A stretch of DNA of 64,000 bases, taken from Sarcina sp034439435. GTDB lineage: Bacteria; Bacillota; Clostridia; Clostridiales; Clostridiaceae. The stretch lies in NCBI RefSeq assembly GCF_034439435.1, contig NZ_JAPCKJ010000001.1:930001-994000 (forward strand), given 5' to 3'. The notes below the pieces were generated by a model. That model was not told where the DNA came from and did not search any database. It saw only the letters and a program-made list of their open reading frames with translations. This document shows positions 53,509-61,831 of this stretch, piece after piece. The position numbers were made by a program, and so were the translations under genes. Every line of letters begins with the position of its first letter. Position 1 is the first letter of the stretch.

Positions 53509-54519
53509 ATGGAAAAATTATTTATACCACAGGGCTATAAACCTTTATTATCACTTAGAGAAACTGAAGTTGCTATTAAGGAACTTAAGGACTTTTTTGA
53601 AGATTCTTTAGCGAAAAACTTAAACTTAACAAGAGTTTCTGCTCCACTTTTTGTAAATGAGTGTTCAGGATTAAATGATGACTTAAACGGAATAGAAAGA
53701 CCAGTTAGCTTTGATATGAAAGCTATGCCAGAGCTTAACATACAAATAGTCCACTCTCTTGCTAAATGGAAAAGACTAGCCCTTCATAGATATGAGTTTG
53801 AACATGGTGAAGGTCTTTATACTGATATGAATGCCATAAGAAGAGATGAAGATTTAGATAACATTCACTCTATTTATGTTGACCAATGGGACTGGGAAAA
53901 AATAATAACTAAAGAAGAAAGAAATCTAGAAACTTTAAAAGAAACTGTAAAATCAATATATAAAGCTTTTAAAGATTCAGAGGATTTTATTGCCTCTAAA
54001 TATCCTCATATAGAAAAAATTCTTCCTAAAGAAATTAAATTCATAACATCACAAGAGTTAGAGGATCGTTATCCAACCCTTACTGATAAAGAAAAAGAGA
54101 CTGCAATATGTAAAGAATTTGGAGCAGTATTCATAATCGGAATAGGTGGAAAGCTAGCTTCTGGTAAAAAGCATGATGATAGAAGTCCAGACTACGATGA
54201 TTGGACATTAAATGGAGACTTATTATTCTACTACCCTCTTTTTGATGAAGCAATAGAACTTTCATCAATGGGAATACGAGTTGATGAAGAAAGTCTTTTA
54301 AAGCAATTAGAAATTGCAGGCTGTGTGGATAGAAAAGATTTACCATTCCACAAAATGCTTCTTGAAGGAAAATTACCATACACTATTGGCGGAGGAATTG
54401 GTCAATCAAGAATTTGTATGTTCTTCCTAAGAAAAGCTCATATTGGAGAAGTTCAATCTTCTATGTGGGATGAAGATATGATAAGAAAATGTGAAGAAAA
54501 CAACATACATTTATTATAA
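53509..54519 (+). CDS. asnA: Aspartate-ammonia ligase (asparagine synthetase A)
   Basis: Makes asparagine from aspartate, ammonia and ATP. The 336-residue protein is a class II synthetase-like fold, with the family segments VHSLAKWKR, DMNAIRRDED, VDQWDWEK and GGGIGQSRICMF. Length is standard for AsnA. AAGGAG precedes the ATG. It is controlled by the upstream Asn-specific T-box, which independently supports the call. Confidence 0.97.
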   Translation: MEKLFIPQGYKPLLSLRETEVAIKELKDFFEDSLAKNLNLTRVSAPLFVNECSGLNDDLNGIERPVSFDMKAMPELNIQIVHSLAKWKRLALHRYEFEHGEGLYTDMNAIRRDEDLDNIHSIYVDQWDWEKIITKEERNLETLKETVKSIYKAFKDSEDFIASKYPHIEKILPKEIKFITSQELEDRYPTLTDKEKETAICKEFGAVFIIGIGGKLASGKKHDDRSPDYDDWTLNGDLLFYYPLFDEAIELSSMGIRVDEESLLKQLEIAGCVDRKDLPFHKMLLEGKLPYTIGGGIGQSRICMFFLRKAHIGEVQSSMWDEDMIRKCEENNIHLL

Positions 54520-54760
54520 TATTCTAGCATTTTTTTAAGTTAATTTATAAAATAAGTTATGTTTTGAACCAGTGTTGATTTTAGGAATATAATTTCACTA
54601 TATTGAATTGCATAAGTTTAAGTTGTCAAATTAAAATTTTGACTTTCACTTAACTTAATCTTTTAAATTAACTTTAATATTTAAAAATTCAATATTATCC
54701 CTCTTACAAATATAGTATAATCTTCTTAATAAGCTAATATTTAAAAGGGGGATAATCATT

Positions 54761-55579
54761 ATGAAAAAATCTGGTTTAAAAACCTTACTAAATGTTTTAG
54801 CAGTAATTGCTATATTTTTCTTAATGGTTAAAGTAAGCTTGCCAATGGGGAGCATCTTACTTGTATCATTTATAATATTTAAGATAACAATAAACAAACA
54901 TCTAATACATATGTTTAAAGGAGCCAAACAATTAAAAGCTAATAATTTAGAAGAAGCTTTATCTTGCTATAGAAAAGCTGCTCTTTGTTCTAGCTCTAAT
55001 GTAAAAGCCATAAAAACCTATGTATTCTTAGAATTAAAGACAGGTTCTTACGAGGAAGCTTTAGAAACATTAAAATCAATAATATCTAAAAGAAAATTCC
55101 TAGCAGATGCTGCCAATCAACTTGACTTACTTCAAGCAATACTTTATTGGAAACTAGGAGATATTAAAACATCTCTTCAAATTCTTGATGATTTAAAGGC
55201 AAATAATTTTAATTCTCTTGATTTCTATGAAGTTTATGGATATGTATTAATCCAAGATGAAAATTTTGAAAAAGCAATTTCAATAAGTAATGAAGGATTA
55301 AAAATTGATGATTTAAGTCAAATAATAAGAGCTAACCTTGGAGAAGTTTTTTATAAAATTGGTGATATTGAAAAAGCCTGCTTTTATTTCAACGAATTAA
55401 TAGATGAATGTGCAAATTTTTCAGAACCTTATTATTTTATGGGAATTATATCAAAAGAAAAAGATGATTCTTACAAGGCTAAAGAGCTTTTAAACAAAGC
55501 TATTAAGTATGATGAGTCTATTCTAAGTAACCTATCAAAAAATGATATAGAAAACGCTTTAATAAGTATAAATCATTAA
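54761..55579 (+). CDS. Membrane-anchored TPR-repeat protein
   Basis: A 272-residue protein. Two hydrophobic segments lie near the N-terminus (about 8-25 and 29-45), then four to five tetratricopeptide-like helical pairs, for example NNLEEALSCYRKAAL, GSYEEALETLKSI, ENFEKAISISNEGLKI and GDIEKACFYFNELI. Such proteins scaffold complexes at the membrane; the partner is unknown. GGGGG precedes the ATG. A 241-base gap separates it from asnA; that gap includes a small palindrome GTCAAA / TTTGAC at 54625-54643. Confidence 0.75.
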   Translation: MKKSGLKTLLNVLAVIAIFFLMVKVSLPMGSILLVSFIIFKITINKHLIHMFKGAKQLKANNLEEALSCYRKAALCSSSNVKAIKTYVFLELKTGSYEEALETLKSIISKRKFLADAANQLDLLQAILYWKLGDIKTSLQILDDLKANNFNSLDFYEVYGYVLIQDENFEKAISISNEGLKIDDLSQIIRANLGEVFYKIGDIEKACFYFNELIDECANFSEPYYFMGIISKEKDDSYKAKELLNKAIKYDESILSNLSKNDIENALISINH

Positions 55580-55629
55580 TTATTGTGATATTTCATTATA
55601 GCTTAAATTTTAATTTCATTCTATAATGT

Positions 55630-55664
55630 ATAAGGAACTTAAAAGTGGTTCCTTATATTTTTTT
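55630..55664 (+). terminator. Terminator after the TPR gene, inside the lrgA leader
   Basis: Stem ATAAGGAAC / GTTCCTTAT with a 9-base loop, followed by TTTTTTTATTT. It sits 25 bases before lrgA, with a TATAAT just upstream (55622-55627). Confidence 0.8.
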
Positions 55665-55688
55665 ATTTAAAAAGGAAGTGATTATCTC

Positions 55689-56075
55689 GTGAAGCTTTTA
55701 AGAGAAATGCTTATTGTAGTATTTATATACTTTTTAGGAGAATTTATTTCTAAAAGTTTTATACATAGTGTGCCTGGTAATATTATAGGTATGTTAATAT
55801 TATTAGTTTTACTATGTACTAAGGTTGTTAAAGTAGAAGCTATTGATTCTGTTGCTCAATTCTTCTTAGACCATTTGGCCTTCTTCTTTGTTCCTGCAGG
55901 GGTTGGACTTATGACATCCGTTGGGCTATTAGAAGGAAATATTCTTAAATTATTATTTATATGTATAGCTTCAACTTTTGTTGTAATAGGAGTTACAGGT
56001 TTAGTTGTCCAAGCTTTAATAAGAAGAAAAGAAAAAAAATTACTAGGAGATGAAGTTAATGAACAGCATTGTTAG
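55689..56075 (+). CDS. lrgA: LrgA/CidA-family holin-like protein
   Basis: A 128-residue protein with about four hydrophobic spans and the family stretches VPGNIIGMLILL and FLDHLAFFFVPAGVGLM. LrgA/CidA proteins influence murein hydrolase export, cell lysis or pyruvate uptake. The start is GTG after AAGGAAG. The end overlaps lrgB by 17 bases. The basic tail RRKEKK would face the cytoplasm. Whether it is the Lrg or the Cid type cannot be decided. Confidence 0.88.
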   Translation: MKLLREMLIVVFIYFLGEFISKSFIHSVPGNIIGMLILLVLLCTKVVKVEAIDSVAQFFLDHLAFFFVPAGVGLMTSVGLLEGNILKLLFICIASTFVVIGVTGLVVQALIRRKEKKLLGDEVNEQHC

Positions 56076-56769
56076 TAACCCTTTATTCGGAATTTTATTA
56101 ACTCTTTTTGCTTTCGAAATTGGTATGACCATTTATAAAAAGACTAAAATTCCAGTATTAAATCCTCTATTAATAGCGATTGCTATTGTAATTGCAGTGT
56201 TAGTTACTTTCCATATAAGCTTTGAAACTTATAATATTGGTGGTAACTTTATAAACGCATTTTTAGGACCAGCCACTGTAATTTTAGCAGTTCCATTATA
56301 TAAACAGTTACAACTTCTAAAAGATCATTTTGTACCAATAATGACTGGAATCATTGTAGGAAGCTTAGCTTCTATGTGTTGTGTAGTTATAATGGGATAT
56401 TTTTTAGGAATAAACCACGAGCTTATAGCTTCTTTAGTTCCAAAATCAGTTACAACTCCAATAGGTGTTGAAGTAGCTAGTGGACTTGGTGGAATACCAT
56501 CAATTACAGTTATAGCTATAATAATAACTGGTATAACAGGTGCAGTTATAGCTCCTATGGTATGTAAAGTTCTTAAAATTGAGCATGAAGTTGCTATGGG
56601 TATTTCTATTGGAACCGCTGCCCATGCTGTTGGAACAACTAAAGCATTAGAAATAGGTGAAACTCATGGTGCTATGAGTTCATTATCTATAGGTGTAGCT
56701 GGATTAATAACAGTTTTCCTTGCACCACCAATATATATGCTAGCAGCATTCATATTAAAATTTGCCTAA
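56059..56769 (+). CDS. lrgB: LrgB/CidB-family membrane protein
   Basis: A 236-residue polytopic protein, partner of LrgA. Family segments PLFGILLTLFAFEIG, LVPKSVTTPIGVEVA and GTAAHAVGTTKALEIGE are present. The ATG at 56059 lies nine bases after AGGAG, while the ATG three codons earlier touches the ribosome site, so the later one is used. The gene overlaps lrgA by 17 bases and ends at a terminator. Confidence 0.9.
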   Translation: MNSIVSNPLFGILLTLFAFEIGMTIYKKTKIPVLNPLLIAIAIVIAVLVTFHISFETYNIGGNFINAFLGPATVILAVPLYKQLQLLKDHFVPIMTGIIVGSLASMCCVVIMGYFLGINHELIASLVPKSVTTPIGVEVASGLGGIPSITVIAIIITGITGAVIAPMVCKVLKIEHEVAMGISIGTAAHAVGTTKALEIGETHGAMSSLSIGVAGLITVFLAPPIYMLAAFILKFA

Positions 56770-56773
56770 ATCC

Positions 56774-56806
56774 TAAACAGTGATAAAAATTCACTGTTTT
56801 TTTTAT
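56774..56806 (+). terminator. Terminator of lrgAB
   Basis: Stem AAACAGTGA / TCACTGTTT with a 7-base loop, followed by TTTTTATTTTT. Confidence 0.85.
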
Positions 56807-56876
56807 TTTTAAAGACTATATTCCTTAATTATAGAAATACTAAAAATATAAATCTATAAATTAAGGAGAATTAAAA

Positions 56877-57332
56877 ATGAAAATATTAAAAAAGTTTTTA
56901 GGATTTTTTGCCTTAGCAGTCCTTTTAAATCCCAATACTCTAACCTTAAATGCAAGTACATTTCAAAAGGAATCTTCTTCTCAAAACAAAGAGATTCTAT
57001 ATGAAATCACAGCTTTCACAACAGAAAAGAATACTTTGAATCTAATAATTAATGAGCTATTCAAGGAAGATAACGCACTCTTTATAGATGCTTATTTTTT
57101 AAACACAACTGAAAGTACCACTTTCGAAAACTTAGAAAACTTTAATATCTCAGTTTATGATGCTAATGATAAAGAAGTTTTAAATAAAACCTTTAAAAGT
57201 GTTGTTATCCCTAAAGGTCTTCCCCCTCAACAGGGAAGAAAAATCTTATTCCCTATAGAAAAGGATTTTTACAATTTACAAGATAAGGACTTATCAAAAT
57301 TATCTTATAAATTCACTTTTGATTATATTTAA
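56877..57332 (+). CDS. Small secreted protein, SLAP-domain-like
   Basis: A 151-residue protein with a signal peptide (about 1-27, KKFLGFFALAVLL core, likely cleaved near LNAS) and a single beta-rich domain. The end, with VVIPKGLPPQQGRKI and DLSKLSYKFTFDY, resembles the SLAP-type domain of surface-associated clostridial proteins. No wall anchor or membrane segment is seen, so it should be released or held by other means. AAGGAG precedes the ATG. The large palindrome follows the stop. Confidence 0.6.
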   Translation: MKILKKFLGFFALAVLLNPNTLTLNASTFQKESSSQNKEILYEITAFTTEKNTLNLIINELFKEDNALFIDAYFLNTTESTTFENLENFNISVYDANDKEVLNKTFKSVVIPKGLPPQQGRKILFPIEKDFYNLQDKDLSKLSYKFTFDYI

Positions 57333-57342
57333 AAACTTATAA

Positions 57343-57612
57343 TAAAAAAATCTATAAATAGTCTAAAGAGAATTTCCGTATAAATTTTAGAATTTAAGTA
57401 ATTAAGAAAAGCCTTTGCCTTAAGCCAATGAAATTTTATTAGTATTAAACACTTTTTCTTTTAATAAAAATATATTAAGTTTAAGATACAAAATCAAAAA
57501 TTTGTATTTACACTTAAGTTTTCAATGGTTAGCAAAGCCTTTAAATTAATTGCTATAAAATCTTAGAAAAATATTATAATTCTCTTAAATATATTTATAG
57601 ATTTTCTTTATA
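57343..57612. repeat. Large imperfect palindrome, about 270 bp, MITE-like
   Basis: The two ends are imperfect reverse complements over about 90-120 bases. Exact blocks are AAAATCTATAAATA (57347-57360) with 57592-57605, and AGAGAATT (57367-57374) with 57578-57585; GTAATTAA (57398-57405) pairs with 57546-57553 through one wobble. The stretch AAAAGCCTTTGCCTTAAGCCAATGA (written in part only) pairs with 57524-57545 with a few gaps. The centre is near 57480. It contains no gene and fills almost all of the 334-base gap before topB. Confidence 0.7.
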
Positions 57613-57666
57613 CTCTTTTAATATTTAAATCTCTATTTATTTAATTTCCTCTATAAAGTTATTCAC

Positions 57667-59829
57667 TTAAATAAACTCCATTCTCCATGTGAAATAACCT
57701 TTTTCCTCATCTTTTTCATATATGAAATATGCTGCAAAAGTATTTCCCTTTCTACTTTTTAGATTTCTAAACCCAACCTTTCCATTAGCTAATAGAAGTC
57801 TTACCATTTGAGGAGTAACTTGTTTTCCAAAGGAAGTTATATACTTATCATTTTTCCATATAGTATATTTACATCCATTTTTCCAGTTTACACATCCAAA
57901 GCCTTTTTCTCCTTCTACAACAGGATTTCCACAGTTAGGACAAGTTCCCAAAACCTCTACTCCTTCCGGTGCCTCAACCTTAAAATGCTTTGCCATAGAA
58001 TCATCTTTCTTTATAGCATTAACACCTTCTATAGTAAAGCTTCTTATAAGTTCTAGGAAATCTTCCTTTTTAACCTTCCCTCTTTCTATATCTGAAAGGG
58101 TTTTCTCTAACCTTCCTGTGTACTCTAAGTCTAGAAGTTCCTTAACAGGGAATATTTCAACTATTGTTCTACCAAGCTCTGTACAAGTTAAACTCTTACC
58201 TTTTGTAGTAATATATCCTACGTCCTTAAGCTTTTTAATTGTCTCAGCTCTAGTAGCTGGTGTTCCTATACTAAATCCACTTAATATTGAAGCCATCATT
58301 TCTTCACTATCTTCCTCTGCATCTTCTTTAAAACTCTTACCACAAGTCTCCATAACTCTAAGTAATGTCTTTTCTGTATGCTTTTTAGGTGGTTTTTTAG
58401 TAACCTTATTTATTTTACTATCTACTAAATCAACTATTTCTTTTTCATTTACCATTGGAAGTATTGTATCTTTACTATCTATCTTTTCAACAACTCTCCA
58501 TCCCTCAATAAGCTGAACTTTTCCTTTTGAAATAAATACCCCTTTAACTTCTGAATCATTTACCTTTGAAGTTATCTTAGTCTCTTCAAATTCAGCTACA
58601 GGCATAAACTGCATTAAAAATCTATTTTTTACTGCCGTATAGACTATTTTCTCATCTTGAGTTAAATTATTAGGTTTCATATATGTTGGTACTATAGCAC
58701 TATGGCTTTCAACCTTTGAATTATCAAAAACTCTTTTACTTTGAACAAACTTTATTTGATTCTCATAAGGTAATCCAACCTTAAGCTTCTCAAGGACATT
58801 TCTAGTCCTATCAACTAAACTTTCTTCTAAGGCCATACTTCCTGTTCTAGGATAAGTTATAAACTTCTTTTCATATAAAGACTGAGCTACTTTTAAAACC
58901 TTATCTGAAGTCCATCCTTTATATTTACTTGTTACATATCCTTGAAGATTAGAAAGATTAAATAAGAATGGTGGATATTCTTTTTTTCTTTCTGTTTGCT
59001 TCTCAATTATCTCGGCATTCTTATCTTTTATTTTTTCTTTTATTTCATCTAGAACTTTTTTATCTTCAAACTTCTCAGAGTTATTTTCATAATAAGTTCC
59101 TTCAAATTCCTCATTTTTTGAAGTTTTAAATGTGCCATTTAACTTATAATAAGCACTTGATTTAAAGTTTTCTATTTCTTTATCTCTATCATAAATTATT
59201 TTTAAAGTAGGTAAAAGTACCCTTCCTATGTTTAATATTTGTCCGTCATTTAATTTATACTTTATGGTTGTAACAGAAGTTAAGTTTATTCCTATTATCC
59301 AATCTGCCCACTGTCTTCCTATACCAGCATCTTGTAATGATTGCATATCTTCATTAGGCTTTAACTTCTCCATTCCTTTTTTAACTTCATCCGGTGTCCA
59401 TTCATTTAATAAAAGTCTATAAACAGGTTTCTTTTCCTTGAAATACAGGAAAATTTCATCTGCAATTACTTGTCCTTCTCTATCAAAGTCAGTAGCAGAA
59501 ATTACTCCATCTACATCATCTCTATCTATAAGTCCTTTTATTATCTTTATTTGCTTTTCGGCACCCTTATCAATCATATTTCTATTTAAAGAATCTTGTT
59601 TTATTTTATATTTAAATACCTCTGGAATGAAAGGAAACTTTTCCATCCTCCATCCCTTCATGTTCTCATCATAATCCTTTGCATCAAATAACTGCAATAA
59701 GTGTCCAAAAGCCCATGTTATAAGATATTGTTCGCCTTCAAAATATCCATCTTTTCTTTTTTTTATGTTAAAAGCATCTGCAATATTTCTAGCAACAGAT
59801 GGTTTCTCTGCAATTATTACCTTCTTCAA
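57667..59829 (-). CDS. topB: DNA topoisomerase III
   Basis: Type IA topoisomerase, 720 residues, that untangles single-stranded and replication intermediates. Seen are the N-terminal Toprim domain with IIAEKPSVARNIADAF and DFDREGQ, the catalytic Tyr326 in FITYPRTGS, and a C-terminal zinc-ribbon-like part (CPNCGNPVVEGEKGFGC) with a repeat domain. The start is TTG 59829, nine bases after TAGGAG; the longer ATG frame adds seven residues that precede the family start LKKVIIAEKPSVA. Confidence 0.94.
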   Translation of the reverse strand: MKKVIIAEKPSVARNIADAFNIKKRKDGYFEGEQYLITWAFGHLLQLFDAKDYDENMKGWRMEKFPFIPEVFKYKIKQDSLNRNMIDKGAEKQIKIIKGLIDRDDVDGVISATDFDREGQVIADEIFLYFKEKKPVYRLLLNEWTPDEVKKGMEKLKPNEDMQSLQDAGIGRQWADWIIGINLTSVTTIKYKLNDGQILNIGRVLLPTLKIIYDRDKEIENFKSSAYYKLNGTFKTSKNEEFEGTYYENNSEKFEDKKVLDEIKEKIKDKNAEIIEKQTERKKEYPPFLFNLSNLQGYVTSKYKGWTSDKVLKVAQSLYEKKFITYPRTGSMALEESLVDRTRNVLEKLKVGLPYENQIKFVQSKRVFDNSKVESHSAIVPTYMKPNNLTQDEKIVYTAVKNRFLMQFMPVAEFEETKITSKVNDSEVKGVFISKGKVQLIEGWRVVEKIDSKDTILPMVNEKEIVDLVDSKINKVTKKPPKKHTEKTLLRVMETCGKSFKEDAEEDSEEMMASILSGFSIGTPATRAETIKKLKDVGYITTKGKSLTCTELGRTIVEIFPVKELLDLEYTGRLEKTLSDIERGKVKKEDFLELIRSFTIEGVNAIKKDDSMAKHFKVEAPEGVEVLGTCPNCGNPVVEGEKGFGCVNWKNGCKYTIWKNDKYITSFGKQVTPQMVRLLLANGKVGFRNLKSRKGNTFAAYFIYEKDEEKGYFTWRMEFI

Positions 59830-59935
59830 AGTATCACTCCTAATTATCATCCTTTTGTTCTATGAATCGTTATGTACTCCCTATTATCTATCTTTGACAT
59901 ATTTAAAAATTTATTTCACTCTATTGAAATAATAA

Positions 59936-59960
59936 ACTCACAGCCTACAAGACTGTGAGT
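59936..59960 (-). terminator. Terminator of the amidohydrolase gene
   Basis: Stem ACTCACAG / CTGTGAGT with a 9-base loop and TTATTATTT after it on the minus strand. Confidence 0.75.
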
Positions 59961-60043
59961 ATTCATTTATCTAAAATATATTAATTCTATGCTATGGTTT
60001 AAACTAAATTCAAAACATTATTTATTATAATATAAAATGACGT

Positions 60044-61207
60044 TTATTCATAGTCTTTATAAACTACCTCTCCATTTATAATTGTATAAATGGTTTTTGT
60101 AGCTATTTCAAAAGGACTTCCATCTAAAATTACTAAGTCCCCATCCTTATCTTCTTTTAAGCTTCCAACTCTTTCATCTATGCCTATTATTTCAGCGGGA
60201 TTTATTGTTATTGCTTCTAATGCTTCATTAAAAGTAAGTCCCTCTTTCATGGCCATGGCTGCACAAAGTGGTAAATTATCTATTGTTACTACTGGATGAT
60301 CTGTAGTTATGGCAATCTTAATGCCTTTTTCAACTAATGCCTTCGGTGTTTTAAATGTTTTATTTAAAGTTTCTGCTTTTCCATTAAAACTTAAAGTTGG
60401 ACCAACTATAGCATCTAGATTTTCTTTCTTAATATAATCACTTATTAATTGTCCTTCTGTACAATGATCTAAAGTCAATTTAAGATTAAACTCCTTGGCT
60501 ATTCTTATAGCAGTTAAAATGTCATCTGCTCTATGTGCATGAGCTTTCATAGGTATTTCTCTATTAAGTAATGGAAGAAGAGCTTCATATTTTAAATTCT
60601 TATTGAAATCTTTATCCTCTATTTCAGCATCAATCTTTCTATTTTTATAATTAATGGCCTCTGTTAATGTTTCTCTTAATAAAGCTGCAATAGCCATTCT
60701 TGTATTAGGCATCTTATTCTTTCCTGAATAAACTCTTTTTGGATTTTCTCCAAAAGCAACCTTTATTGCCACAGGCTCTTTTATAACCATATCATCAATA
60801 CATATTCCATTTGTTTTTACTGCAGCAAATTGCCCACCTATTATGTTAGCACTTCCTGGTCCAATTACAGCTGTAGTAACTCCTGCCTTTCTTGCACATT
60901 GAAATCCTCCATCAAATGGATTTATTCCATCTATAGCTCTCATTTGTGGCGTTATAGGATCACTCATTTCATTTGTTCCATTTCCAGCTCCCTTATTCCC
61001 CTCTTCATGTAATCCAAGGTGACAATGAGCCTCTATAAAACCTGGAAAAACAAATAATCCATGGGCATCAATAACCTCTTCATCCTCTATGTATTGACTT
61101 AAATCTTCCGCAATTTTATCTATTTTTCCATCCCTAATTAAAATATCACCCTTCTCATACACTTTACTTTGTTCACAGGTAAATATCTTTCCATTTCTAA
61201 TTAACAT
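60044..61207 (-). CDS. Amidohydrolase-superfamily metal-dependent hydrolase
   Basis: The 387-residue product has a composite beta N-terminus (MLIRNGKIFTCE) and a TIM-barrel with metal ligands: FIEAHCHLGLHEEG (HxH), KAHAHRADDI, LDHCTEG and TTDHPV (Asp). The layout is that of the COG1228 (imidazolonepropionase-like) group. The true substrate cannot be told from the sequence; a cyclic amide, dipeptide or other amide is possible. GGGGGAG precedes the ATG. A terminator lies on each side, so it is its own unit. Confidence 0.85.
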   Translation of the reverse strand: MLIRNGKIFTCEQSKVYEKGDILIRDGKIDKIAEDLSQYIEDEEVIDAHGLFVFPGFIEAHCHLGLHEEGNKGAGNGTNEMSDPITPQMRAIDGINPFDGGFQCARKAGVTTAVIGPGSANIIGGQFAAVKTNGICIDDMVIKEPVAIKVAFGENPKRVYSGKNKMPNTRMAIAALLRETLTEAINYKNRKIDAEIEDKDFNKNLKYEALLPLLNREIPMKAHAHRADDILTAIRIAKEFNLKLTLDHCTEGQLISDYIKKENLDAIVGPTLSFNGKAETLNKTFKTPKALVEKGIKIAITTDHPVVTIDNLPLCAAMAMKEGLTFNEALEAITINPAEIIGIDERVGSLKEDKDGDLVILDGSPFEIATKTIYTIINGEVVYKDYE

Positions 61208-61250
61208 CTTTTCTCCCCCTTTTATTTATTAATTATAGCACTAAATAATT

Positions 61251-61283
61251 AATCCCTCTTATTCTATAAAAATAAAAGGGATT
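61251..61283 (-). terminator. Terminator of tspO
   Basis: On the minus strand, AATCCCTTTT pairs with AAGAGGGATT (one G-U pair), followed by an A/T-rich tract. Confidence 0.6.
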
Positions 61284-61288
61284 TTTAA

Positions 61289-61786
61289 TTACATTTCATT
61301 TAGCATCCATATGAAAAAATTCAATACTCCAGCAAAAGAAACCCATATTATATAAGGAATCATTAAAATTCCTGCTATTTTATCAAATTTAAAAAACTTA
61401 ATTGTGGTTATAACTATAAATATTAATAGTATTATAAGTTCTATAAATGCTAATCCGTATAGTTTAAAGTAAAAAAATACTATGCTCCATGCAAAATTTA
61501 ATAGGAGTTGTACAATATAAAACCAAAGTGCAGCCTTTGTCTTTTCTCCTTGTTTATGCCTTAAATATATTCTGTAAGCTGCGATTCCCATAAGTATATA
61601 TAAAATAGTCCATACTATTGGGAATACCTCTGATGAAGGAGCAAACCATGGTTTATTGAGGTTATCGTATATTTCTGTACTTCCTTTTATAAACCTTCCA
61701 ATAACAAATCCGCCACCTAGTGTTATTAATAAACTTATTATGATATCTCCTAAATTGAATTTTCCATTGACCTTAAAGATATTCAC
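61289..61786 (-). CDS. tspO: TspO/MBR (translocator protein) family membrane protein
   Basis: A 165-residue membrane protein with five hydrophobic spans. The family marks LNKPWFAPSSEVFPIVWTIL, LLLNFAWSIVFF and IPYIIWVSFAGVLNFF are clear. TspO proteins bind porphyrins, haem breakdown products or cholesterol and influence stress responses. I start at GTG 61786 (MNIFKVNG), six bases after AGAGGTG; three upstream codons overlap the ribosome site. It lies 46 bases downstream of the histidine kinase gene, possibly in the same transcript. Confidence 0.9.
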   Translation of the reverse strand: MNIFKVNGKFNLGDIIISLLITLGGGFVIGRFIKGSTEIYDNLNKPWFAPSSEVFPIVWTILYILMGIAAYRIYLRHKQGEKTKAALWFYIVQLLLNFAWSIVFFYFKLYGLAFIELIILLIFIVITTIKFFKFDKIAGILMIPYIIWVSFAGVLNFFIWMLNEM

Positions 61787-61831
61787 ATATATCACCTCTC
61801 AGGTAATTATATGTGTTTCTTCTGATATATA

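Noticed and set aside
54625..54643. Palindrome GTCAAA/TTTGAC as terminator of asnA
   Set aside because: Short A/T-rich stem without a following T-run; left as an unexplained repeat.
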